Below are positions 35,812 to 44,269 of a DNA stretch of 64,000 bases, piece after piece. Position numbers and translations under genes: made by a program. Source of the DNA: Natronosporangium sp035305625 (GTDB lineage Bacteria; Actinomycetota; Actinomycetes; Mycobacteriales; Micromonosporaceae). Each line of letters starts with the position of its first letter. The stretch's first letter is position 1. The stretch is from the NCBI GenBank assembly GCA_963809545.1, contig CAWEKD010000005.1:806001-870000 (forward strand), in the 5' to 3' direction. Below the pieces are notes generated by a model. It was not told the origin of the DNA. It saw only the letters and a program-made list of their open reading frames with translations, and searched no databases.

Positions 35812-37443
35812 TTACCGGTGGGGTTGGTATGGAGGGTAGTAGGGGTAGTAGTAGATGATCGGGCGGCGGGCGAAGAACCGATTGGCCGGTGGGAGCATCA
35901 AGAGCACCAACGCCGCCAGGAAGCTCAGCGCCGTGATCCACAGGGTCCGACTGGCCAGCTCCGGATACCAGGTCGGCACCGCGGTGACGAGAGCCTGCGC
36001 CAGCTCACCGGCTGATTCGGAATCGACCGATTGGTCGGCGCTGGTGCCCCACCAGCACGGGCCACAGCAGCACAGGATCGGTAGGGCCAACAGATAGGAC
36101 CAGGTCCGAGCGGAGCGTCGGCCATGGAAGGTAAAGGCGGCCAAGGCCACCAGCGTTATCGCCAACAGCGCCAGCACCCCGCTGCCGAGCAGCCCGGTGA
36201 GGATGGCCGTCTCGCCCCAGCCACGGTACTCCTTCGGGTAGCGCTGCTCAGCTAGTTGGGAAAGCTGGGACAGCACCGACAGCGAGCTGACACTGTAGAT
36301 GAGCATGCTGAGCCCGCCCAGGGCCAGCAAGCTGCTCCCGATCAGAACCGGTAGCGGTCGGGGTGGCGTCGGCGGGGGCGGCGGTAGCGACGCCGACGGA
36401 GCCGCCGGCGACGACCGTGAGGCGGTGGTACCGGAACGGGCTGCGGGTAACGGCGAGTGCTCTACCAGGGTGGCTGGCTGCGGTACCGGCGTCCGACCAC
36501 GGGAGAATGTCGGCGTCGACGTCGGGGAGGGCAACGGGATCCGCGCGGTGACCCCATCGCTGACATCACCAGCACCCACCCCGGCCGCACCGGCATCGGC
36601 GAGGGAGCCCAGCGGGAGATCGGGGCTGGCCCCGGTGAGGGCGCGGCGGGCGACCGCGGCCAACTCGGCCGCGGAGCGCCACCGCTGCTGCGGGTCGACC
36701 GCCAACGCGCGGGTGACCACCGCCGCTACCGGAGCCGGAATCTCCGGCGGCAGCGGCGGGCAAGGCTCCCGCAGCCGTTTGGTGGCCACCTCGAACGGGT
36801 TGTCTCCCTCGAATGGCTTCCGGCCAGTCAGGCACTCGTACGCCACCACCCCGAGGGCGTACACATCCGACAGATAGGTGGCCTTCTCACCGAGCACCTG
36901 CTCGGGGGAGAGGTAGGACGGAGTCCCCAGGAGCGCCCCGGTCATGGTGAGCGATGGGGAGGTGGCCGAGCGGGCGATGCCGAAGTCGGTCAGTACCACC
37001 CGGTCATCGGGGGTGACCAACAGATTGCCCGGTTTGATGTCTCGGTGCACCACCCCCTCGGCGTGGGCGGCGTGCAGCGCGTCCGCGGCCTGGGCCAGCA
37101 GCTGCATGGCCAGCTCCGGGGCGAGCGGGCCGACCCGGTGGAGGCGTCGGGACAGGCTTTCGCCGTCCACGTACTCCATCACCAGGAAGGCCCGCTCGGC
37201 GTCGCTGTGGTAGTCGTGCACCGCCACGACCCCCGGATGGCGGATCGTGGCCATGATCCGCGCCTCGGTCAGGAACCGCTCGGGGAAACCCGGCTGGCTC
37301 ACCAGCTCGGACCGCATGAGCTTCACCGCCACCGGCCGGTTGAGGACCACGTCGGTGGCGCGCCATACCTCGCCCATGCTGCCGGCGCCGATCCGATCTT
37401 GCAGCACGTACCGGTCGGCCAACCGGGTACCCGCGTCGGTCAC
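35812..37443 (-). CDS. PknB-type serine/threonine protein kinase with four-helix membrane domain
   Basis: 543 residues. The kinase domain spans about 11-270: GAGSMGEVW loop, VAVK lysine K41, HRDIKPGN with D135, DFG at 153-155, activation loop TMTGALLGTPSYLSPE and the APE-equivalent SPE. A Pro/Ser/Thr-rich linker (about 285-350) leads to a C-terminal membrane domain with about four helices, including a CCCGPCWW cluster and a TLWITALSFLAALVLLMLPPA helix, and a Tyr/Pro tail. There are no PASTA repeats, so it does not sense peptidoglycan like PknB. Two upstream genes encode free-standing paralogues of this membrane domain. It starts 24 bp after the preceding gene. A phospho-target could be the FHA-ABC protein at 4-6 kb; that is inference. 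Confidence 0.93.
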   Translation of the reverse strand: MTDAGTRLADRYVLQDRIGAGSMGEVWRATDVVLNRPVAVKLMRSELVSQPGFPERFLTEARIMATIRHPGVVAVHDYHSDAERAFLVMEYVDGESLSRRLHRVGPLAPELAMQLLAQAADALHAAHAEGVVHRDIKPGNLLVTPDDRVVLTDFGIARSATSPSLTMTGALLGTPSYLSPEQVLGEKATYLSDVYALGVVAYECLTGRKPFEGDNPFEVATKRLREPCPPLPPEIPAPVAAVVTRALAVDPQQRWRSAAELAAVARRALTGASPDLPLGSLADAGAAGVGAGDVSDGVTARIPLPSPTSTPTFSRGRTPVPQPATLVEHSPLPAARSGTTASRSSPAAPSASLPPPPPTPPRPLPVLIGSSLLALGGLSMLIYSVSSLSVLSQLSQLAEQRYPKEYRGWGETAILTGLLGSGVLALLAITLVALAAFTFHGRRSARTWSYLLALPILCCCGPCWWGTSADQSVDSESAGELAQALVTAVPTWYPELASRTLWITALSFLAALVLLMLPPANRFFARRPIIYYYPYYPPYQPHR

Positions 37444-37467
37444 GCCCAGCTCCCAGGGCGCGTCGGA

Positions 37468-38092
37468 TCAGCCGACCGGCGGATAGCCCGGGGTCGGCGG
37501 CTCCGGTTCCGGACGCCGACGGAAGAACTCATTGGAGGCGGGCAGCGCCAGCAGAATCAGCGCCGCGATCAGCGCGAGCAGGCCAACCACGATGGTGGCG
37601 ATGGTGACCGGCTCGTCACCAGCCAGGCACGTGCTCGTTGATGATCCGCTGGAGCTCCTCCGGGTCCGGCATACCCGCCTCGGGGGTGGTGCCGACCGTG
37701 CCGAGGTCGGTGACGGCGCTACTGAGCAAGTTGAGGCCGCAGCAGCAGGCCGCCACGCCACCCACGATCCAGGTGGCGATCCGGGTGCCGTTCTTTCCCC
37801 GGTTATTGAAGATCGTCAGGATTAGGAGCGTCACCGCCACGAGCAGGTAGCCGACCGAAGGCACGACGGCGGAGACGACCGCCGTGATTCCCTCCGCCCC
37901 CTCGGCGTCGGTACCGGCGAACGCCTCCGCGAAGGCGTCGGTGAACGAGCCGATCACCGCGAGGGAAGCCACCAGGTAGATGACCGCGCAGAGGGCCACC
38001 AGCCACATCAGCAGCCCAGCGACCGTGACGGAGGTCGGCCGCGGCCGTGACTCCGGTGTGGGCGGCGGTGGTGCAGTAAAGCCTTCCGACAT
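37468..38092 (-). CDS. Four-helix membrane protein paralogous to the kinase C-terminal domain, one-base frameshift
   Basis: The first frame (38092-37616, ATG behind AAGGAGGGAG) gives 158 residues with three hydrophobic helices and a CCCG element, and stops at HVPGW. Removing one T near 37616 joins it to a second frame, DEPVTIATIVVGLLALIAALI, which supplies the fourth helix and ends in PGYPPVG at 37468. The downstream paralogue reads LPGWVEPVTTVT at the same place, so the joined version is surely ancestral. Either a sequencing error or a recent mutation that removes the last helix. The protein aligns along its length with the kinase tail and with the gene at 38187. Function unknown; it may be a separate sensor or partner for the kinase. 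Confidence 0.75.
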
Positions 38093-38186
38093 CAGTTACT
38101 CCCTCCTTCGGTCACCGCCCACACCGTACCGGACGGGCGCCGCCTGCAGGAACAACACCGCCGCCGACTCGATCGAATCGCCCCCA

Positions 38187-38711
38187 TCAATCAGGGAAGG
38201 AGACCGTCGGGGCCGGACGAAAGTGTTGCCCGGCGGCCGGTGTCGCCAGGAACAGAATCGCCGCCAGCACCGCGGCCGTGGTCACCATGGAGGTGACCGT
38301 GGTGACCGGCTCCACCCACCCGGGGAGCGCCGCGGCGAGCATCGCCTCGAACGCCGCCGGATCGGGCACGCTCTCCGGGACGCCGCGGTCGCGATTCAGC
38401 GCTGGACGCCCCCAGCACAACACCACCGCCCCCAGGATCCAGGTGTGGATCCGGGCCGCCGGGCGACCTCGATGGTTGAGGTACGCCAGCAGGAGCATCC
38501 CGGCGGCGGCCACCAACAGGATCACGCTGGTGGTGATGATGCTGACGATCGAGAACCGGGTGTCGGGCACCTCGGCGTACGCGCGCTGGAACACGTCCGT
38601 GACCGCCCGGGCGTACCGCAGCCCGATCACCGCGTCGGTGGTCATGGCGGCCGCCGCGACCCCCAACGCCAGGTTGGCCGCGGTCACCATGCCGGGCGGT
38701 CGGTCGGTCAT
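38187..38711 (-). CDS. Four-helix membrane protein paralogous to the kinase C-terminal domain
   Basis: 174 residues, four hydrophobic helices. It shares with the kinase tail and the next gene the order: helix, loop, helix ending in NHRG, a TWILGAVVLC helix, a Pro/Glu loop ending in LPGWVEP, and a last helix ending in LATPAAGQHF. Here the Cys cluster of the third helix is reduced to one Cys. Its ATG overlaps the clpB stop by 4 bp (ATGA), so it is translationally coupled to clpB. This places a heat-shock chaperone, two membrane modules and a kinase in one likely transcript. Function unknown. Confidence 0.8.
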   Translation of the reverse strand: MTDRPPGMVTAANLALGVAAAAMTTDAVIGLRYARAVTDVFQRAYAEVPDTRFSIVSIITTSVILLVAAAGMLLLAYLNHRGRPAARIHTWILGAVVLCWGRPALNRDRGVPESVPDPAAFEAMLAAALPGWVEPVTTVTSMVTTAAVLAAILFLATPAAGQHFRPAPTVSFPD

Positions 38712-41308
38712 CTGTCGGCAGCCACGGTCAGCCGGTCCTTCGACTCGGCCAGGTCGACGGTCACGGTGTCCCCTTCCTGGACATTGCCGGCCAGTAGCTC
38801 CCTAGCCAGCTGGTCACCGATCGCGGACTGCACCAGCCGCCGCAGCGGCCGGGCCCCGTACACCGGATCGTAACCGTTGGTGGCGAGCCATTCCCGGGCC
38901 TGATCGGTGACGACCAATTCCAGGCGTCGATCGGCGAGGCGCTGCCGGAACCGGTTCAGCTGGATGTCCACGATCGCTCCCAACTGGTCGGAGCTGAGCG
39001 AGTGGAACACCACGATGTCGTCCAACCGGTTGAGGAATTCCGGCTTGAAGTGGGAGCGGACCACCGCCATCACTTCCTCCCGCCGCTGCTCCTCGGTCAG
39101 GGTCAGGTCGACCAGCGCGGTCGAGCCCAAGTTGGACGTGAGCACCAGGATGGTGTTGCGGAAGTCCACCGTCCTCCCCTGACCGTCGGTCAGCCGACCG
39201 TCATCGAGCACTTGCAGCAGCAGGTCGAACACGTCCGGGTGGGCCTTCTCCACCTCATCCAGCAGGATCACCGAGTACGGGCGCCGGCGCACCGCTTCGG
39301 TGAGCTGACCCCCCTCCTCGTAGCCGACGTAGCCGGGGGGCGCCCCCACCAGCCGGGCCACCGAGTGTTTCTCGCCGTACTCGCTCATGTCGATGCGGAC
39401 CATCGCCCGCTCATCGTCGAACAGGAACTCCGCCAGCGCCTTGGCCAGCTCGGTCTTACCGACTCCGGTCGGGCCAAGGAACAGGAACGAACCGGTCGGC
39501 CGGTCCGGGTCGGAGATCCCGGCCCGCGCCCGCCGGACACTGTCGGCGACCGCCCGGACCGCCTCCTCCTGCCCGACCACCCGCTCGGCCAGTGAGGACT
39601 CCATCCGCAGCAGTTTGGTGGTCTCCCCCTCCATCAGTCGGCCGGCAGGGATCCCGGTCCAGCTCGCCACCACTGCCGCGATGTCGTCCTCGCCGACCTC
39701 CTCCTTGAGCATCGCGCCCTGCGCCTGCAGCTGGGCCAGCTCCTGTTCCGCCGCGGCCAGCTCCCGCTCCAGTTCCGGGATCCGCCCGTACCGCAGCTCG
39801 GAGGCGCGGGCCAGGTCGAGATCCCGCTCCGCCCGGTCCGCCTCACCCCGCAGTGCCTCCAGCTGCTCCTTGGTCGCCGAGATCTTGGAGATGTGCTCCT
39901 TCTCGTTCCGCCAGCGCTCCGACAGCGCGGTGAGCTTCTCCCGCATGTCCGCGAGCTCGGCCCGCAGCCGCTCCAAGCGCTGCTGGGAGGCGGGATCGTC
40001 CTCCTTGGTCAGCGCCATCTCCTCGATCTCCAGCCGGCGCACCGCCCGCTCGATCTCGTCCACCTCCACCGGCCGGGAGTCGATCTCCATCCGGAGCCGG
40101 GAGGCGGCCTCGTCGACCAGGTCGATCGCCTTGTCCGGCAGGAACCGGTCAGAGATGTAGCGGTCGGACAAGGTGGCGGCGGCCACCAGCGCGGCGTCGG
40201 TGATCCGCACCCCGTGGTGCACTTCGTACCGCTCCTTGAGGCCGCGCAGGATGCCGATGGTGTCCTCCACACTCGGCTCGCCCACGATCACCGGCTGGAA
40301 CCGACGCTCCAGCGCCGGGTCCTGCTCGATGTGCTCGCGGTACTCGTCCAGGGTGGTGGCACCGACCATCCGCAGCTCGCCCCGGGCCAGCATCGGCTTG
40401 AGCATGTTGCCGGCGTCCAGCGAGCTGTCCCCGCCGGTCCGCCCCGCCCCCACCAGGGTGTGCAGCTCATCCAGGAAGGTGATGATCTGGCCGTTGCTGT
40501 TCTTGATCTCCTCCAGGACGGACTTGAGCCGCTCCTCAAACTGGCCGCGGTACTGCGCGCCGGCCACCATGGCACCGAGATCGAGGCTGACCAGCCGCTT
40601 GTTCCGCAGGCTCTCCGGGACGTCGCCGGCGACCACCCGCTGGGCCAAGCCCTCCACGATCGCGGTCTTACCCACCCCCGGTTCACCGATCAGCACCGGG
40701 TTGTTCTTGGTCCGCCGGGACAGCACCTGGATCACCCGACGAATCTCGGCGTCCCGCCCGATCACCGGGTCGAGTTTGCCCTCCCGGGCCTGGCGGGTCA
40801 GGTCCACCCCGTACTTCTCCAGCGCCTGGTAAGTCTCCTCCGGGTCGGCGCTGGTCACCCGCCGGTCTCCACCTCGGATCTGAGGGAACGCGGCCGTCAG
40901 CGCATCAGCGGTGGCGCCGGCCTGGCGCAGGACCGTGGCGGCGGCCCCGTCGATCCGGGCCAGCCCCGCCAGCAGGTGCTCGGTGGAAACGTACTCATCG
41001 CCGAGCGAGTGGGCGATCTGCTCGGCGGCGTTGATCGCGTTGATGAGCTCCCGGGCCAGGGTCGGCTCGGCCACCGACGCCCCGCGCGCGCTCGGCAGCT
41101 GCTCGATCGCCCGGGCGGCGGCCCGTCGCACCTCGGCCGGGTTGGCGCCGACCGCACGCAGCAGCGCACCGGCGGTGGAACCGCCGGTGTCCAGCAACGA
41201 CAGCAGTAGGTGCCACGGCTCGACCGTGGCGTGGCCATGCTGGGCCGCAGTGGCCACCGCGGCCCGGATCACTTCCCGACTCTTGGTGGTGAGACGCTCC
41301 ACGTTCAC
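38708..41308 (-). CDS. clpB: ATP-dependent disaggregase ClpB
   Basis: 866 residues, full length. The N-domain carries two Clp_N repeats. The first AAA+ module has GEPGVGKTAIVEGLA and FLDELHTLVG; the coiled-coil middle domain runs from about 400 to 530; the second AAA+ module has GPTGVGKTELAKAL and ILLDEVEKAHPDVF. It works with DnaK/DnaJ/GrpE to resolve aggregates. The GTG start lies only 3 bp downstream of a HAIR operator, which suggests a leaderless HspR-controlled transcript. The stop overlaps the next membrane-protein gene by 4 bp. Confidence 0.97.
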   Translation of the reverse strand: MNVERLTTKSREVIRAAVATAAQHGHATVEPWHLLLSLLDTGGSTAGALLRAVGANPAEVRRAAARAIEQLPSARGASVAEPTLARELINAINAAEQIAHSLGDEYVSTEHLLAGLARIDGAAATVLRQAGATADALTAAFPQIRGGDRRVTSADPEETYQALEKYGVDLTRQAREGKLDPVIGRDAEIRRVIQVLSRRTKNNPVLIGEPGVGKTAIVEGLAQRVVAGDVPESLRNKRLVSLDLGAMVAGAQYRGQFEERLKSVLEEIKNSNGQIITFLDELHTLVGAGRTGGDSSLDAGNMLKPMLARGELRMVGATTLDEYREHIEQDPALERRFQPVIVGEPSVEDTIGILRGLKERYEVHHGVRITDAALVAAATLSDRYISDRFLPDKAIDLVDEAASRLRMEIDSRPVEVDEIERAVRRLEIEEMALTKEDDPASQQRLERLRAELADMREKLTALSERWRNEKEHISKISATKEQLEALRGEADRAERDLDLARASELRYGRIPELERELAAAEQELAQLQAQGAMLKEEVGEDDIAAVVASWTGIPAGRLMEGETTKLLRMESSLAERVVGQEEAVRAVADSVRRARAGISDPDRPTGSFLFLGPTGVGKTELAKALAEFLFDDERAMVRIDMSEYGEKHSVARLVGAPPGYVGYEEGGQLTEAVRRRPYSVILLDEVEKAHPDVFDLLLQVLDDGRLTDGQGRTVDFRNTILVLTSNLGSTALVDLTLTEEQRREEVMAVVRSHFKPEFLNRLDDIVVFHSLSSDQLGAIVDIQLNRFRQRLADRRLELVVTDQAREWLATNGYDPVYGARPLRRLVQSAIGDQLARELLAGNVQEGDTVTVDLAESKDRLTVAADR

Positions 41309-41311
41309 AAA

Positions 41312-41332
41312 GTTGAGCGTACCTGACTCAAG
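41312..41332 (-). promoter_or_regulatory. HAIR operator for HspR, upstream of clpB
   Basis: Read on the minus strand: CTTGAGT, seven bases CAGGTAC, then GCTCAAC. The HAIR consensus is CTTGAGT-N7-ACTCAAG, so 12 of 14 arm positions match. It abuts the clpB start. A TACGCT box inside it, 7 nt before the GTG, could be the -10 of a leaderless transcript. The same sequence, including the spacer, precedes dnaK. Confidence 0.88.
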
Positions 41333-41385
41333 TCTGGTCTGCCACCACCGCAGCGACCAGGCACGGCTGGTGGGGACGGCCGCCG

Positions 41386-41586
41386 CGGCCCCGCTGGCAG
41401 GTCAGCCCCGACCTGCACGTCCCGATGGACTCGCTTCTTGCCTGCCTTCGGCTCCGGCACCTTCAGGAAGAAGATGTCGGGCCGGTCCGGATGGGTGGTG
41501 TCGACAATGGTCCGGCCAGTGTTGCGCTGCGCTGGCGGAATCTGGTAGGCGTCAGCCCACTCCTCCCGGGTCGCGAACCCGTCCGG
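41386..41586 (-). pseudogene. Remnant of a VOC (glyoxalase-like) family gene
   Basis: In the 334-bp gap between clpB and the YggS gene the minus strand reads PDGFATREEWADAYQIP, then TIVDTTHPDRPDIFFLKVPEPKAGKKRVHRDVQV. This is the core of actinobacterial VOC proteins, where a typical version is FFQxVPEPKxxKNRVHLDV. It has no start codon in frame. The N-terminal third and the C-terminal metal-binding end are missing, and the key HLD is HRD. The rest of the gap contains the HAIR site and otherwise nothing recognisable. Confidence 0.65.
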
Positions 41587-41642
41587 CGCTCGATGCCCAC
41601 TGCGGTCGGGTCGACCAGGGCGCTGCTCGTAGCATCGGGATC

Positions 41643-42437
41643 ATGCCGGGTCAGGATGGGGCCGCAGCCAGCCACGCGCAGCCGGAGCAGGTAGAGGACT
41701 TCAAGCGCCGCATCGCCGCCGTACAGGCGCGGATAGCGGCCGCCGCTGAGCGGGTGGGCCGCTCTCCCGCGGAGGTGCGGCTGCTGCCGGTCAGCAAGAC
41801 CGTCCCCGAGGACCGGCTCCGGCTGGCGGTGCAGGCGGGCTGCCGTACCTTCGCCGAGAACAAAGTCCAGGAAGCCGCGCGCAAGTACCACAATCTCGCC
41901 GACCTCGACCTCTCCTGGGCGGTGATCGGGCACCTGCAAACCAACAAGGCCAAGGATGTCGCCGCGTTCGCCGACGAGTTTCACGCGCTCGACCGCCTGC
42001 GCGTCGCCGAGGTGCTCGACCGCCGGCTCCAGGCCGCCGGCCGCAGCCTGGACGTCTACGTCCAGGTCAACACCTCCGCCGAGCCGTCCAAGTACGGGCT
42101 ACCCCCCGAAGAGGTGCTCGACTTCCTCACCAAACTGCCCCACTACTCGGCGCTGCGGGTACGCGGGCTGATGACCATGGCGATTTTCAGCTCCGACGTC
42201 GACCGGGTGCGGGCCTGCTTCACCCTGCTGCGCACGCTGCGGGACCGCGCCCGTGACCTCGATCCCGACCTGATCGGACCGGGCGAGCTGTCCATGGGCA
42301 TGTCCGGTGACTACGAAATCGCCATCGAGGAGGGCGCCACCGTCGTACGCGTCGGCCAGGCGATCTTCGGTCCCCGCCCCTTGCCGGACGACCACTACTG
42401 GCCGGCGACCCGCTCCCCCGAAGCGGATCCCGCGTGA
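41643..42437 (+). CDS. YggS family pyridoxal-phosphate homeostasis protein
   Basis: 264 residues from ATG 41643. A PLP-binding TIM-barrel protein without known enzymatic turnover, thought to balance B6 vitamers and amino acids. The PLP lysine is in LLPVSKTVP; FAENKVQEA, WAVIGHLQTNKAKD, VQVNTSAEPSKYGL, MTMA and the phosphate-binding LSMGMSGDYEIAIEEGATVVRVGQAIFG are all present. The frame is open far upstream through clpB antisense, which is not coding. It is not beside ftsZ/sepF as in many Gram-positive bacteria, so it is possibly a second copy. Confidence 0.9.
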   Translation: MPGQDGAAASHAQPEQVEDFKRRIAAVQARIAAAAERVGRSPAEVRLLPVSKTVPEDRLRLAVQAGCRTFAENKVQEAARKYHNLADLDLSWAVIGHLQTNKAKDVAAFADEFHALDRLRVAEVLDRRLQAAGRSLDVYVQVNTSAEPSKYGLPPEEVLDFLTKLPHYSALRVRGLMTMAIFSSDVDRVRACFTLLRTLRDRARDLDPDLIGPGELSMGMSGDYEIAIEEGATVVRVGQAIFGPRPLPDDHYWPATRSPEADPA

Positions 42438-42549
42438 CAGTACCCGCGATAACCGCCATACCGGCCGGAGTGGCACAGATAGGCGTTTTGCGGAGCGGTG
42501 GAGTGGGTACCAGCCCCCGGGACAGACCACGGGGGAGAGGGGTTCCGCG

Positions 42550-43134
42550 ATGCGCACCATGCCGGCTGGCTACACCTACGACACAGCTCTGCCGCCATCA
42601 CCGGTGAGCGAAGCCCAACTGAGCGAGCTGCTCACCGATGTGATGTGGAATGAGCAGGATGCGCAGGCGCTACGCCAAGCCGGGGAGATCCTGGCTCCGC
42701 GGACCTCCGAAATTCTCGACGTCTGGTACGACTTCATCGGCTCCACCCCGCACCTGGTTTCGGTTTTCCGGGGGCCGGACGGGAACCCGGACGCGGATTA
42801 CCTGGCGCGGGTCCGCGATCGGTTCGAGCGGTGGATTGTGGACCTGTGTACGCGTAATTTTGACGCGCAGTGGCTCGCCTACCAGGAGGAGATCGGGCTG
42901 CGCCACCACCCGGCGAAGAAGAACCAGACCGACCAGGTGAATTCACCCGCGTCGCACGTTCCAATGAGCCACATGCTGGCGCTGATCGTGCCGGTCACGC
43001 TGTCGGTGCGAGACTTCCTGGCGCAGGGCGAGTCGGATCCGGCCAAGGTGGATGCGATGTTCCAGGCCTGGTTCAAGGCGGTCACGGTGTCGTTGGTGCT
43101 CTGGTCCCGACCGTATGCGCCGGATCTGTGGTGA
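42550..43134 (+). CDS. Protoglobin family haem protein
   Basis: 194 residues from ATG 42550, behind GGGGGAGAGGGG. A single-domain globin. It begins with the protoglobin-type YTYDTALPPSPVSEAQLSEL helix and contains IGLRHHPAKKNQTDQV, where the His pair and KKNQTD are a strong family hallmark, and then HMLALIVPVTLSVRDFL and AMFQAWFKAVTVSLVLW. It binds O2, CO or NO at haem; no sensor output domain is fused. The 300 bp after it (43135-43434) contain no gene I can support; one 47-codon frame there lacks a ribosome binding site. Confidence 0.85.
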   Translation: MRTMPAGYTYDTALPPSPVSEAQLSELLTDVMWNEQDAQALRQAGEILAPRTSEILDVWYDFIGSTPHLVSVFRGPDGNPDADYLARVRDRFERWIVDLCTRNFDAQWLAYQEEIGLRHHPAKKNQTDQVNSPASHVPMSHMLALIVPVTLSVRDFLAQGESDPAKVDAMFQAWFKAVTVSLVLWSRPYAPDLW

Positions 43135-43434
43135 GCCCGCCGCGTGCCGGAACGACCGGGCAGCAATGAGGACGGACCCCGTTGGCGAGGGGAGTGAGCG
43201 GCTCCACCGACGCCAGAAGTGGCTGCGGCGCGAGGGCGGGGCTCCGACCGTGGAAGCGGGCAGCGATAGCCCGAGCGTGGGAGTGATCGTAGTTCACCCG
43301 GGCAGTTGAACCGACCCGGCCGGCTGGCAGAGCGGTCCGCCCGGGTGGGCGGTACGGGACCGCTCGTTGGTACCGATCACCGAGATCGACGGGATACCGT
43401 TTCCGCTGCGACATCCCAGTTACCAGGAGTTCCC

Positions 43435-43893
43435 ATGAGCGCGCAAGAAGCGGTGTTCCATGGGTTCGCGAACCCGGTCGACCCTACCCCGGCCGAGTTA
43501 CGGGCGTGGGCGTACCAGCCGGACGCGGTGCCGCCGGAGAGCCTACCGCCGGACTGGGATCTGCTGATGTCCGGCGACCATCTGATCGGCACCTGGTTCG
43601 ATCTGGCTGCCGACCCAGACTGTCCGGCTCGCCGGTTCGCCCTACACTGCCTGTACATCTACGCAGCAGACGCGATCCGCACCAACTTCAAGGCCCATCC
43701 GCGCCGCCGGCTGCGCCGGTTGGTGGAGCAGGCCGAGACCGAAGGGGACGGGGTGCTGGCCACCTGGGCCCACAACACCCGCGTGTTGCTCAAACACCCC
43801 GAACTGTTCGACTACCACGAATGGTGCGAAGGCGGGTTGGTGCGTCGGCCCCGCCGGCTGCCCCTACCGACGGTCACCGCCGGCGGTAAATGA
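43435..43893 (+). CDS. Conserved hypothetical protein
   Basis: 152 residues from ATG 43435, preceded by CCAGGAG. A soluble, helix-rich protein: the N-terminus has PTPAELRAWAYQPDAVPPESLPPDWDLLMSG, then CPARRFALHCLYIYAADAIRTNF and a basic ending. It resembles small helical proteins common in actinobacteria that I cannot name. Its last 20 bp overlap the end of hspR on the opposite strand, so the two genes are tail to tail. Confidence 0.7.
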   Translation: MSAQEAVFHGFANPVDPTPAELRAWAYQPDAVPPESLPPDWDLLMSGDHLIGTWFDLAADPDCPARRFALHCLYIYAADAIRTNFKAHPRRRLRRLVEQAETEGDGVLATWAHNTRVLLKHPELFDYHEWCEGGLVRRPRRLPLPTVTAGGK

Positions 43894-44269
43894 CCACCTC
43901 AGTGGAGGGTCGGCTGCTCGGCAGTAGCTCCCGGCGCGGGAAAGCCGAGATCGTCTCGAGCTCGTCGATCCGCTGGTAGGCCGCGGCGAGCTCATCCTCG
44001 AGCTCGGCCACCCGCTGCCGCAGCTCCGCGACGACCTGCTCCAAGTCGATGATCCGCTTGACCCCCGCCAGGTTGATGCCTTCGTCCTGGCTCAAACGCT
44101 GGATGTGCCGCAGCAGCGCCACGTCCCGGGCGCTGTAGCGGCGCCCTCCGCCCGGGGTGCGGCCGGGCTGGACCAGCCCCAGCCGGTCGTACTGGCGCAG
44201 GGTCTGCGGGTGCATCCCGGCCATCCGGGCCGCCACCGAGATGATCAGAACCTTGGCGTCGTCAGTCAC
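43874..44269 (-). CDS. hspR: HspR, MerR-family heat-shock repressor
   Basis: 131 residues. The HTH begins LIISVAARMAGMHPQTLRQYDRLGL and continues through the wing GGGRRYSARDVALLRHIQRLSQDEG; NLAGVKRIIDLE is a hallmark of HspR. A coiled coil (about 78-110) provides dimerisation. HspR binds HAIR repeats and represses dnaK and clpB with DnaK as corepressor; HAIR sites occur upstream of both genes here. The ATG overlaps the dnaJ stop by 4 bp, as last gene of the dnaK operon. Confidence 0.94.
   Translation of the reverse strand: MTDDAKVLIISVAARMAGMHPQTLRQYDRLGLVQPGRTPGGGRRYSARDVALLRHIQRLSQDEGINLAGVKRIIDLEQVVAELRQRVAELEDELAAAYQRIDELETISAFPRRELLPSSRPSTEVVIYRRR

Noticed and set aside
43166..43309. 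47-codon frame between the protoglobin gene and the gene at 43435
   Set aside because: No ribosome binding site and no family resemblance; codon use is not distinctive.
43310..43400. GC-rich stretch with tRNA-like words (GGCTGGCAGAGCGGTCC)
   Set aside because: No acceptor stem or TTC-loop can be paired; not a tRNA.
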